Positions 12,554-25,600 of a stretch of DNA of 64,000 bases are shown here, one piece after another. This DNA comes from Anabas testudineus (lineage: Eukaryota > Chordata > Actinopteri > Anabantiformes > Anabantidae). Each line of letters starts with the position of its first letter. Position 1 is the stretch's first letter. Under the pieces are notes generated by a model, which did no database searches, had not been told where the DNA came from, and was given only the letters and a program-made list of their open reading frames with translations. The stretch lies in NCBI RefSeq assembly GCF_900324465.2, contig NC_046623.1, positions 12,987,721-13,051,720 of the forward strand, in the 5' to 3' direction. A program made the translations under genes and the position numbers.

Positions 12554-13691
12554 CAAGTGAAAAAAATCAGTCTTCCACAGGTGGAATCCAGGTGTTGCAT
12601 CCAAAATACACACAAAATACTTAGAGTTTCATCACACAGAAGCAGTACTGAGTGCAGGGGAAGAACAATGAACAGGGGGATGCAGACATTTTGGTTGCAC
12701 TGATATTGATTTTCCACTGCCTGGGTAAAGTGATACATGTAATAATGAAACACGCTGGAGAGGAACCTCCCCGAGGGTTTGTTTAGTGCCAGTTTATTGC
12801 TTCATTACAGAGGATTGTGAACATTTAGGTAGTGTATGTGTTTTTGTAAAGGTGCTTTTTACCAGAGCAGAAAAACACCAAAGACAACATGTTGTGATAA
12901 AAAACTCCTGCATGTTCATTGTTCACCTCCCTGTAAATTACATACCCCAAAATATTATTTGATCACAAATTACTCTCAGAGGGCTGCAGAATCTGTATAA
13001 CACAAATCTAATGAAGATTAATGAAAGTGCTCAGTATCAGAAAGCACCAGTGTCATAGAGTAAAACAGTGTGTTTAAAGCTGGAGAAACAGATCAAGCAG
13101 ACGCAATATATTGTTCCACTATGTGCTTATTATTTGAATAGACACTAACATAATGAATGTGCAGTGCCGATATAGTTTATACACAGGGCCTCAGTAGAAG
13201 TGTGAAAGTTAAATGCAGCCTAATTACAAAGTATAGCGTCTAAAATAAAACAAAAAAATTATATTAAATATGTATTTTAGCACTTTGTTTCTATTATAAA
13301 CCTACACTTCCAGTCACAAGTTTGAGTTCTTGATCTTTCTTTCCTGGGATATATGTATAAGTAGGCCCTGTGTTGTGTAGCTCATATGCTTAATCATAGA
13401 AAGGCCAATACAGGCTTTAGTTCACTTCTTCAAACAGGAAACAGTGTGATAATAAACTAAACAGACTTTACAGCTCGGAGACATGCTGTAAAGAAGTCAT
13501 TTCAATCTGGATGGATTAGACCCTGCGCTGTCACTCAGGCGTCGAGAGCGCGCGTCGCGCTGTCAAGTGCGTGCGCGCAGCTGGCTCGTCGCTCTCGGCG
13601 CTTGACAGATGGAGTTGGTTTGACGCGGAGTTTCGTCTGGAAGCATTTGTGGAGGAAAAAAACGGGAAGAAAGTCTGGATTTGTATCTGCA
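12554..13691. promoter_or_regulatory. head-to-head upstream region of htr3b and usp28
   Basis: 1.1 kb between two divergent start codons. About 13540-13620 is CpG-dense (many GCGCG/CGTCG steps) in an otherwise AT-rich surrounding, which fits a CpG-type promoter and 5' UTR for usp28. The htr3b side (12554-12900) has no CpG cluster. Transcription starts cannot be placed from sequence alone. Confidence 0.5.
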
Positions 13692-16600
13692 ATGAGAACT
13701 GAACAGAGTGAAAATGGCGAAAACGCAACAAACTCGGTGAGAGCAAAGGAGGATGGAGCGTTATTAACATAAGAAGGATGAACTAACGTTAACACTAACC
13801 CCTCTGTTGTGTGGACAGAATCACAGAGGCCAAATCTGCATTGACAAAAAAAGACATTTTAAAGGTACTTTAATAGCATTTGATTCAGGCAGGGAGTAGC
13901 AGAAAGCTCAAAACGCTTTTATCCTTTTTAGAAAACACATTTAAATTCGGCACTAAGAGATGTAGCAGTGACCTCTTAACTTAACCAGTAAATAACATAT
14001 AACTTGCTTGATAAACAACATTTTTAGATGTTCTCAGTCTCTAATCACTCTAGGGCATAGACATGTTACTACCACACTCCTTAAAACATGTATTACAGCT
14101 AGTGGCTTTAAAATATTTCATTCACATCAGCATTTGGCTCCGTAGACATCCACACAGGGTTTTCTTTATTCAGTGGCCTTTCTAACTAGCTATTTAAGCA
14201 GGCATGAAGTCAGGATTTAAATTATATATAAATTATGCAATGACAAGAAATCATGATGTTTTAGTGTTCTCTGCTTTCGGTATGAGATTTAAATAGGAGG
14301 TGTGAGTGTGTGTGTGTGTGTGTTGAAGACGGGAAGAAAGAGAATGAGAGACACCCACTGCCTTTGTCACTCAGGTCTGGTGGCATAGTGAGTGGAATGA
14401 TAAACAGAAGCCTGTGCTATCCATGTCAGTAGCCCAAAATAGAGGCTAACCAAGAGGGTCTCAGATAGCCCCTGGACTCCATATAAGTCATATATGGTAA
14501 TCCTGCTCTTGGCTTCCTTTGTGTGTGTGTGTTTGTGTGTGAGAGAGAGAGAGAGAGACATACCCTCACATGTCCACCTGCCATTGGGGCAGCAGGCTTT
14601 ATATAGCACCTCTCACTCAGCACACACATTTTATTTTGTTTCTTGTGTCCGTGACATCAGAATGCTTTGTTGTCCACACCTTCAAAGGAACTCATTGAAT
14701 GGGTACTTAAGAAATGACGATTATACATTATATACGTAGAGTTATTCACCTGCAGATTTGCTGCAGAAAGTTGAGATGATTGATACCACGGTGCAATAAG
14801 GATAGGATATTACCTTTACACTAACACTAGAAAGAGGAATAAACTGATAACTTGAATCTGTCTGGTGGCTACAAACAGTCCCCCTACCAGCACATCTAAA
14901 GCTCACTAATTAACCCCTTGAACCTCATTTGTTTAGTCAGTACAAAAACTAAAGCATAAAAAAAACAGCTATTTGCATTTTAATCAGGGGGTGAATTGAT
15001 GGATATTGTCTTGGTCACTCTTGTCCTGGGGTGTTTTCTGCTTGTTTGGCTATTTAACTGTCTGTGCTGTACAGTTCATCAGTTCTCTCATATAACTCTC
15101 TATGAAACACAAATAAGCCAAATAATTTCTTTAAACCTGATAATCAGTGCCAATGTGTCAGCGCATAGATCGCAGACTACAATTAAGGCCCACTTTTATC
15201 TTTACGTTTGTCTGTATGGACTTCTGTTTGTCTCTAACAGTATAATTGCAGAGGCTACTTTGAAGATATATACATATATGTGATAACATGTGAACAAATG
15301 TATTTAAATTGTAACTTGTGGCCCTGTTTTGTCCATTTAGTCGTCCCAAAATGGGATTCACATGCCAGTCCATTATTGACCCAAACTATGTGAATGCCAC
15401 AAAGAAAATGTCAGCCTGAGCAATGCTTTAAGAATTTTCCAGCTTGACCGTTGATTTCTCTGTGTTTTCTCTCAGCAGAGCGAAATGCTGATCAGCCAGC
15501 TGAGGGAGATAACTGGCATCCAGGACCCACAGATTCTGTACAGAGCTTTAAATGTAAGAGCTAAAAACTCATTGTCAGCTTCTGGGATCCCTGTCGTTGA
15601 CCCATAAGACAACTGACAGTATTTATTTATACTGTGCCAGCTAATGAGTGACCTTTATAGAGCAAGTGTCACAGCACCACGGTCTTGTGATTTTCCAGCT
15701 ACTGTATGGACAATAATAAAACATTCCCAACTCAGTTATTTTTCCATTTCTATATGTTCTAAGGGCATTTTGTTAGGTCTTTGACGGCTAAACACATTTA
15801 CAAAAACAGTAAACAGACTAATTACCTCTTGTGTTGTTTGTTTTACCAGGGGCGTGCTGCCGTAGGTTTGGAAAAATGGGAAATGTTTGTATACTGCTGT
15901 TTTCAAACACAAGAGATGGAAAATAAATCCATCCACATTAATTAATCGACTGTCCTCTAAATTAACATATTTTTATATTATTATGTTAAAATTCTATGTA
16001 TTTGTTTTATTTTAAATGTGTTAAGCATTTCAAATGTTTTATGGATTATTATTCTTTTATTGTTCCTATGATGCATATGATACTATATTATAATAATAGT
16101 ATCCCACATATCTGCCATCATCATTTCCTTGTCCGCTCTCTCACAGGCCAGCCAAGGTGACGTTGGACATGCCGTTGGACTCCTGACAACACAGCCTGCG
16201 GAGGTTCAGGATCCTGGAGAAACACAGAAGCCAGGGATTCCTGAAGAGGTCTGGGAGGGGCAGAAAGGTACAGCTGAAGGCCCAACGGGCACACACCGCG
16301 TTCAGTTTCATACTGAAAAAAAAATGCAATTGCATTACTGCTAATGGACACAATGTTGAGCAATGCTAACATTTCCTTCTTGGATAAAAAATAAGCACCA
16401 ACTGAGATCAATTTTGAGATTTTGTAATACTAGTTCTTGTAAATAAATGAGTCTACCAGTAACAGGAGAACTCATTTCAACCACCCAGTCAGAACTGTCA
16501 GAAATTCTGCTTGAATTTCTGTTTCTGTTCAAATGCAGATGTGTGAAGAGGGTTTGATTGGCAGATTGTCTGTTTCCAAAAGTTACATAAATATTTCAGA

Positions 16601-19600
16601 TGCTTTTAGAGAATCTGACAAGCACTTTGAAGAAAACTCTTGACTCTTTTGGTCTTTTACTTCAAACATATCTCTACTGAATAAGTCTCCTTTGTCATGT
16701 CCCTGTATGTATGTCAGGTGTCCACAGGCTGAGGACAAGTAAAAGTAGAATTATTCAAAAATATAGCAGAGGAAATATTTTATAAAGAGCTGTGCAAAGT
16801 ATTATATGCATGTTGCCATAACTACAGATGTGGGATGTTGGTTGTCACGTTGTTGTTTGTTTCTTGAGGAATTCGTAAAGATGAACTGCAGACTGCCATT
16901 GAACTCAGCCTGCAGGAGTCCCACGATGCCCAGGAGGAGGAGAGACAATTTCATAGGTACAGACAAATCTTTTTTTCTTCTTCAATGCTTGTTTTTTTAG
17001 TAATATAGTAATGATTTATTATTATTTTATTACTTATTGACTACTCATGGTTATCATTGCTAAATATAAGCAAAGTTTCACACTGTAGATTTTATGCAGA
17101 CTTAACTCTTAAAGTTTTTACCATACAACCCACACACGACCAGGAATGTAATCCGTCAACCTGTGTTTAACTAAGCTGTCGAATCGGTGCTTTCAAATGG
17201 CTAATTTGATGTTCTGTAGGGCTCTAGAGGCCAGTGCAGAGGAGAATGCAGCCAGAATGAAGAGGAAGAGATGTGAAGCCCAGAGTGAGATGTGCAGCCC
17301 TGCAGACTGGATCCGTCAAGATGACTGGCCTGTGGGCATTCGTAATGTAGGAAACACCTGCTGGTTCAGTGCTGTCATCCAGGTGAGGATGAGCAGGGAC
17401 AGGAGGGAATCAGTGTGTGACAGGTTACATCAATGTGCTGACGACCTGGACAGCTGGGAGGCTTTTCTGCTCTAAATCACGGGTGCTGTGGGTCAGACGA
17501 CATTAGTCACACAGAACCCAGGGCCTCTGTTTTAAAACACATAGACATACTACTGTAACTAATATAGAAACAATTCTGACTAGTGTGGTTCAGACAAATA
17601 ATAAATTCAACTGTTTCAGTTCAATTCTACAAAAATATGTCACGTAGACTACATCACATCAGTTGTTGTTGAAGACTTTAATGTACATCTGAATAAAAAT
17701 AACATTTGTACAAGTTCCCTCACACAGCTATGGAGCACACACTTCACATATTAGTCTATGCAAAGAGCACAGTTTGACCTAAGATATCTCTTACTTGGCT
17801 CAACAGACGTTTATAGACTTGTCTGCTTTCCAGGATTTCTAAGTTCACTCTGTCAAAGTTGGCGAGCCTTGTTTTCAGGTAGCAAATGTATTTTTGACTG
17901 TAACCAAGTTCAGATCGTTTTCCACTGTAAAATTAGCTCACAGGTGGTTAATATATTTAGTGGTCTTCCATTTTTTTCTGTCACCTGGTTCAAAATGTGA
18001 TCCCCTTTCAGTTCAGTTAGACAGATATGTTTTAAAAATGTCAAGACAAACACAAGATGTCACATTAATCTCACCTTTTCATCAACTCTGCACCACATTA
18101 TAGAGTTAAACATCAGAAGCAAAACAAAAGCAGGTGAGTTTTCCTGCCAAATGAGAGCATACAGTATTTCTCTATGCTGCTAATTCTATTACATGTCCAT
18201 TCCAGACTGGATTTAGTCAGGCCTATCAGGTGGCCCGGCTGAAACTGGACCCCTTATTGAGATGCACAGGCTGCACAGATAATTAAATAGCCAGTGATGT
18301 TATGATGGGCTCCCTAGTTTGAGCCTGAAAGGGACAACGACGAGGCAGTGATTGTTTGTCTCTGCTTAACTCAGATATGCTTCTACATTGATTATAAAGT
18401 CAACACCCTCGAGGACATGGGCTATTATCTGGAAATATGAATTGGAAAATGAGGCGGTGTTGTTTGAATACAAATGGTGTCCAAATGAGATCATTTTGTT
18501 TTTTGCTAGCGTTGATACTGTTTGTTAGAACTGGACTGATTGGTGTAGATTCAGCAGAGCCTGACTCTCGATAAAGCAGTCTCCTTTAAAAAAGTAATTA
18601 CGATATCAGATCGAGGCTGAGTGACCACATGATTCAGTTGTCAGTTCATATTCCCCCTATTATCCTTTGTGGTATAAATTACAGTAAAAATGAGATAAGG
18701 TGTAATTGAATTTCCAGCTCAAAGGGAAACATATACTGAAGCTCCACTCACCACCTCACATGACACATAAGACTAACTGACTGGTATAAATGGATTTAGT
18801 TTGTTATGAGAAACACAAGTATCAAGTGTCATGGTATGTGTGCTTTACAGTATTTCTAAAGAAATATATTCTAATTAATGTAAACAACAGAAACATGGTA
18901 AATTGGCCATAGATTAAAGCTACGGAAAAATTGGAGCATACAAAGTCCAGTTATTTATTCAAAACGTTTCCCAAATGTCCATGAGTCACAATTTTGTCTT
19001 ATGTCAGCAAAGGCAAAGGAAACAATTTATTATATTTTATAATGTTATATTATTTTTTTGAATATGTTGTTGATCGGCACACTCGACGCTGGAGGACCTA
19101 AAGCTGTACTTCATCTCATAAACAACAGTTGTTCTTTGCTACACTTTTATTGAAGCTAATTTAAAAAACTCATACTCCTCTTTAACAGCCATAATTCTTT
19201 CATACTTCATTTCACTTTCACAATTTCACAAACAGTTGCTCGCGGTGCGTTTCACTAAAAATTGAGTGAGAAATATTTGCTCTCAGTCATTAAATGAAGT
19301 TTAGAGAGGGAAAGATTGACTTCTCATTCATCAGGCCCATAAAATTTCAATTTTAGAGCTTACTTTGCATAAATATGTTTGTTCTATGGTCTGTCCGTGT
19401 GAGAACACCACTATAGTTTCTGGACATTTACTTCAATGCTACATCATCATCATGTTTTCTTGTTGCAGTCACTGTTTCACCTGCCTGTGTTCAGGAGGCT
19501 GGTTCTTAACTACCATCTGTCTGAGCGAATACTGGAGAAGTGTAAGAGTCATTCAGTGAGTAAACTCCTCTCCCCTGTTTCTTTGTTTCTTTCTCTAAAC

Positions 19601-22600
19601 ATTTAACATAACCACTATGTGATGGTATAAAGGGATTAAGTATCTGAGTTTGTGTTAACAGGACAAGAGGAACATAGCCTTCATGCAGGAGCTGCGTTGT
19701 CTGTTTGCCCTCATGGTGGGCTCAACACGCAGGTTTGTGGACCCTTCTGCTGCTGTGGAGTTACTGCGAGACGCATTCAGGACCAGTGAGGCCCAACAGG
19801 TACAACAGTCATTGAGTTATATTTCATTTCATTTTGCTTAATTTTAGATTTTTATTTATCAAACTTCTGTTTGCAATGTTCACCTTGATATTCCTGAGGA
19901 CACAGCTGAAAGTAAAAGGTAAATTAGCATTTTCTTTTTGATATTCCCAAATCAGGATGTCAGTGAGTTTTCCCACAAATTGCTGGACTGGCTAGAGGAT
20001 GCATTTCAGCTGGCTGCCAATGGAAAGTAAGTTATATGTTGATGTCATCCACATCCCACAGGTAATGAATACTTATTTATAATTTTCTAAATCACACAAA
20101 TACATTTTTTTATTTTTAGTAACCCAGAAGACAAACAAAAAAACCCCATGGTCCAGCTTTTCTATGGCACTTTTGTCACAGAGAGAAAACATGAAGGTAC
20201 GGTTTTGTTTGTGTTTTTTTACCAGTGTCATGATCAATGTGAATTCTGTTCACTCACATGTACAGTATGTGATTCTGCTTAGGTAAGACATTACATAACA
20301 TTGAGCAGTTTGGCCAGTATCCCCTTCAAGTGAATGGCTTCAACAACCTGGATGAATGCCTAGAAGGTGCTATGGTTGAGAAGGAGATCGAATCCCTACA
20401 TTCAGATCACATTGTTACGTCTGGCAGAGAGGTGAACAGCTTTAGTCAACTTATTAACCACAAGGTGACTACAGTCGCTCAGAGTTTTGTGCAATTTTGG
20501 TGCTGTGCCGTAACAATGTGTATTTTCTCTTGATTGCAGAGATGGTTCAAAAAGTTGCCACCAGTCTTGACATTCGAACTGTCTAGATTTGAATTCAACA
20601 CCCAGCTTGGTCGTCCTGAGAAGATACACAAGAAACTGGAGTTTCCACAAATCGTTTATATGGACAGGTGAGATTTGTACAGATAACAGAGGCCACAGAG
20701 CGTGCACTCATTCAGTATAACCTTTGTTAGGAAATGTAAAAAAAAAAACCTTCAACGGGCAAGGGGATAAAAAAATATGTACTTATGTTTTTACACAGAT
20801 ATCTTCATAAAAATATAGACCAGACCCATGAAAGGAGAGGGGAAGTGAAAAAATTGAAGGAGCAACTTGCACTCCTTCAACAGAAGCTGGAGTGGTAAGT
20901 TACTCTGTAAAAGACTGAGTTCTCATCCATAGGAACAAATCATGGATTCATTCTGACATGTCTGTATTTTCAGCTACAAAAACTATGGCTCGGGACCTAC
21001 CAAGTATCCTCTGGCAGACATGTTGCAGTTCGTGTTGGAGTTTGCTACCACAAAGCCTACAAGTATTTCCCCAGCTGAAGACTTGAGACCAGCTGCATCC
21101 TCACCAACTCCTGCAAACCACCCCGTCAGTGAACCCGCCTCCAAAGACAACAGGTGCAGTACACAGAGGAGCAGAAAACAGAACAAGACAGTGGCTCCTG
21201 ATCAAACACAGCCGAAAAGATGATTGGCGATCAACTTTCAGCAGCACAGCAGTAAAAGTCAGCTACAGTGTGTCACGTTAGACACACATAACAACAAACA
21301 TATTGTCAGTTTCTATTGCCTTACTGGTAAAATTCCATCTCAATTCGGCTCTCTCTCTACTTAAAGTGGTTTGTTCACAAATATAAAGAAAATAATCCAG
21401 TAATGGATTTGTTGGTTTGTTTTGCTACACTAAACAAAATGGTCAATGTTTTCTGTTATTCTCTTTGGTGCTAATTTCGCCATCTTCAGTGAACCCGGAG
21501 ACCCAGATTCATCATCAGAGAGCCAGATTTCCAGTGTTTCAAGTTGCCAGCGAACCCCCATATACAAGCCCTTCACCCAATGCAGACACCCTCTTGACTG
21601 CCCCCCACACCCAGCCCCTCACAGCATCACTGAAGAAGAGCTGCACTTCGTTAAGACCTGCCTGCAGCGTTGGAGGACTGAAGTAGAGAATGACATAAAT
21701 GGTACAATAATGCAAATACTGACACTGCTTTTAACATAATTGTCACATACAGTGTGATTCAGACTAACATTAATCACATTCACTGACACCAGTCTTGATG
21801 TGCTTTATCTAATTTACTATTATGGGCTGTGAAATGCTGGGTTCACTTGTCGTTGTTTGATGCTGGACCAGTAGTATATACTTATAAGCTTTATCAGAAC
21901 TTCATCATAGAGTTGGGGTTGATGAGAGTGAATGTGCAAGTCATAAAAGCCACACGGTGAATTCAAAGATTCTTAAATGCTGCATCACACTGAGGAGGCC
22001 TGCAAATCTGGTGATAAATCTATGAGTTTATTAACACACTGAACTTTATACATAGTTGATTGATCCATGTAAAAGGTTTTTATATGACTCTATTTATATG
22101 ACTAACTGCTACTTCACTACTTCAGCCATGACAATGTAATTTCTCCAGACTTTCCAGATTGTCTGCTGGGCTTCTGTGGGCTTATTTCTTGCATTTCTTT
22201 TCTATGTGTATGTGTTTATCAGAGCTAAAGGCTAGCATTGACAAGCTCACACAGGTGCTTGAGGGCATGTACTCAGACAACAGTCTCTGCCAGGTAAGAG
22301 CTTCACTCACTCACTTCCCCCTGACAAACAGTTTTTACCTGAGATTAGATGAAGCTTTACTGGTTTCCATGGAGAAACATGGTCACTGCTGTCTACCAAT
22401 CTTCTCTTATTCAGGTACCTTATAGACTCCATGCAGTGCTCGTGCATGAGGGCCAGGCATCAGCGGGTCATTACTGGGCCTACATCTATGACCACGGCAA
22501 CAAGCGCTGGATGAAGTACAATGACATCAGCATCACTGAATCGTCATGGGAAGAGTTGGAGCGAGACTCCTTTGGGGGCATGACCAACGCCAGTGCCTAT

Positions 22601-25600
22601 TGCCTGATGTATATTGATGACAGGCTACCCCACCTTATTACAGGTACATCGGCGTATGCATTTTAGTTACCAATACTGCCTTACAGAAAGTGGAGACATC
22701 TCATAACTTACTGTCCTATATATCTTCTCAGAAGACACAGATGATGAGACAGGTCAGGTGCTGCGAGGCATAGACTCCCTGCCACCCCTGCTCAGGCGTT
22801 ACGTCCATGAAGACAACCGCTGGTTTCAGCAGGAACTCAGTGAATGGGAGGAGCAGTTCTGCCAGACGGCAGCCCCACAGGGAGAGTCTACGGCTTCTGC
22901 AGAGCCCCCTTCCACCAGCTCAGACAACATACAGCAAACACCTGTCAAGCCAGCACCCCAATCAGGACCCTCTCCTGAAGAGCTGGAAAATGGAGCTGAT
23001 TCAGAGCCACAACCAGATCCAGAAGAAGTGAAGGATCCAGAGCCTGATCCCAGAGAAAAGCCTGACGGTGAGTAGAGAAAGGAGAATGAGGAGAAGTTGT
23101 ATTATAACATACAGTAATAACTACACAACCGTCATTCCACAAAAAACATGTAAAAATGGATCTTACATATTATTATATGTGCAGGGTTAAAAGATCTCCC
23201 ACTGTAGTATTCCTTCACATTTGTTTTACTCAAAGTAATTTCTACAAAGCACTACTGTTCATTGGAATATAAATGCATATTCACTCTCTTGTTTTGTTGT
23301 GTGTTGTTCTGTTTTGTTTTTAACCACAGAAGAATCAGAGTTAACTCCAGCACCACCACAGACACCTGGTTGCCAGCTTTACGACAGCAGCACTTCAGCT
23401 GTTGCTGACACCGTAGAGCCCAATCAGATCTCCGCCTCAACTGAGGAGGAGCTGCAGAGTCAGGTGGGGAAGTCCATGACACCCTGGCTCGCTCGCTCCC
23501 TGTCTGTTGAATATGGGTCAGAAATTCTAGGCCACAAAAATAAAGTGTGTACATGTGGGTCAAGGATCTCTTTTCAACACTTAGCATACTGATGGAAGTC
23601 CAGGCTTAATGTCAGGCTGGGTGTAGAGTAATGTGCAGATAAAATAAAGGTCAGGAGTGATTACTGCTTTTAACTGTTTAGTTTGATAGTCAGTAGCTTG
23701 TTAAGAAACACATAATAGAGAAAATAGAGTTACAATTACAGTAATACTACTAATAGTGGTAGAGATACTAGATTTGTCATTGAACATTGTAACACAAAGT
23801 GCTGTTATAGACTAAACAGCTTGTTCCCAAACACACAGAACTATATTGGACAAGTATTTCTATTAAATCTCAAGTATACATACATATCTACAACTGCACC
23901 ATTCAGCCTAACAAATAACCATACAGTTGAATCTGCACCTCTGACTCAATGTGAACAGAAACATCTTCATTATAAGCTCTGCAAACACAGGATTTTCTGC
24001 AGCCTGTGGCAATAAATAAACAGCTCTGCGATACCACTTATGTGTTGTTGACATATCAGGAGCACTATTGAGAAGCTGCAGGCTTTGTGCTGACCCATCT
24101 ACCTACATACAGTATAATAAGGCCTAACTTTTTACAGCCATTTTGAAATTCACATGCTCTACTTTTGTGTTAATGTGGAAGTTAAAATAGAAAGACTTGT
24201 TCTGTAGTTGACCTGACATTTCCCTGATTTATTTATTTCTGTACACAAGTGTGATCATTTGTTGATTACATTATTACGTAGAAGCTGGGAAAGACTTTTA
24301 AACAGTGTTGTGATAAGAAAAAACATCTTGGAAACACTGAATGGGAGAAGCTGATTTATCTGTTAATTGTTCTTCTGTCAGACTCCTGTTTATGAAGCAG
24401 AGCTTGTCAACCAGGCGCCACCTGATGTCCGTGTGGAAAAGGACGACACAGCAGTTGCAGCCCTTGGCCCTGAAGCTGAAGCGCCAAAGCCAGAGGCCAT
24501 CAGAGAAGCTCCAGAACAAGAAGCAGAGCAAGAAGCTGAGGAGCAGCAGCAGGAGTCCCCAGCTAGACAGCGACAGACCGAGAACGAGGTCTCAGAAGTC
24601 GAGATCCCAAACGTGGGGAGGATCATGGTGAGGGCTGATGCTGATGGATACAATGAAGAGGTAGGTACCTTTGGTGATGGACTGTAACATCTACAGCTGC
24701 TGTGATGCTGTTTTGCAGCCACAAAAATAAACTGAACATTTTGTTCTTCATTAAAATAATTCCTTTTCTATGTTTTGTGCCCAGTTGGGATTTATAATCA
24801 CAACAATCAGTTTCTCACTGCTGTGTCGTTGCCTAGATGATGCTGACTCCAGCTATGCAGGGCGTCATTCTAGCAATAGCCAAGGCCCGACAAACTTTTG
24901 ACACGGAAGGCCCTGAGGCTGGCCTCATCAAGGTAGGGTATTTTAGGGCTACTGACTATGTCACGACAGTGCAGTGCACAAAATAACTATGTGATTAAAT
25001 TCCTTACTTTAAATTTAAGTGTCTCTGTCCCTGTCTGTCACACCAAAAGATCTCCTATTTCTGTTGTTATGAATTTAATCCCTCTTATATTTTTTCACTT
25101 TTAACTGCAGGTTTTGTTGCAATATTATCAGCTCACAACATGCAGTTAATTGTATTTTATATTAATTAGCTCTCATTAGAACATCAGAATCCACTAATGA
25201 TTTTGATCTATAAATAATAAAGATCAGAGTTTTTCTAAATCACATTATTCTAAAAGTAAGAAGGTCACACATTTAATGAGAACACAGAAAATCATTGAAA
25301 AGTGTTATGAATGTACAGTATAATATTAAATATCTGCCCTAAAACCTCACTTTAATTGCTTTGGATAAAACGTCTACATCAACTTTCATGAAGCTATGCT
25401 GTAACATTGAGTGTATCAGTCACTATCAGGTCAAATCAAGAAACATAACTTCACGTTACATATTTGTGACCTTTGTGACAATTTTGGGAGCTTGAAATAT
25501 TCAAATCTTTCCATTAGGCTTTCCACGAGGAGTATTCCCGCTTGTATGAGCTCTCCCAGGAGGAGACCACACCCCAGGAGGACGCTCGCCTGCAACACGC

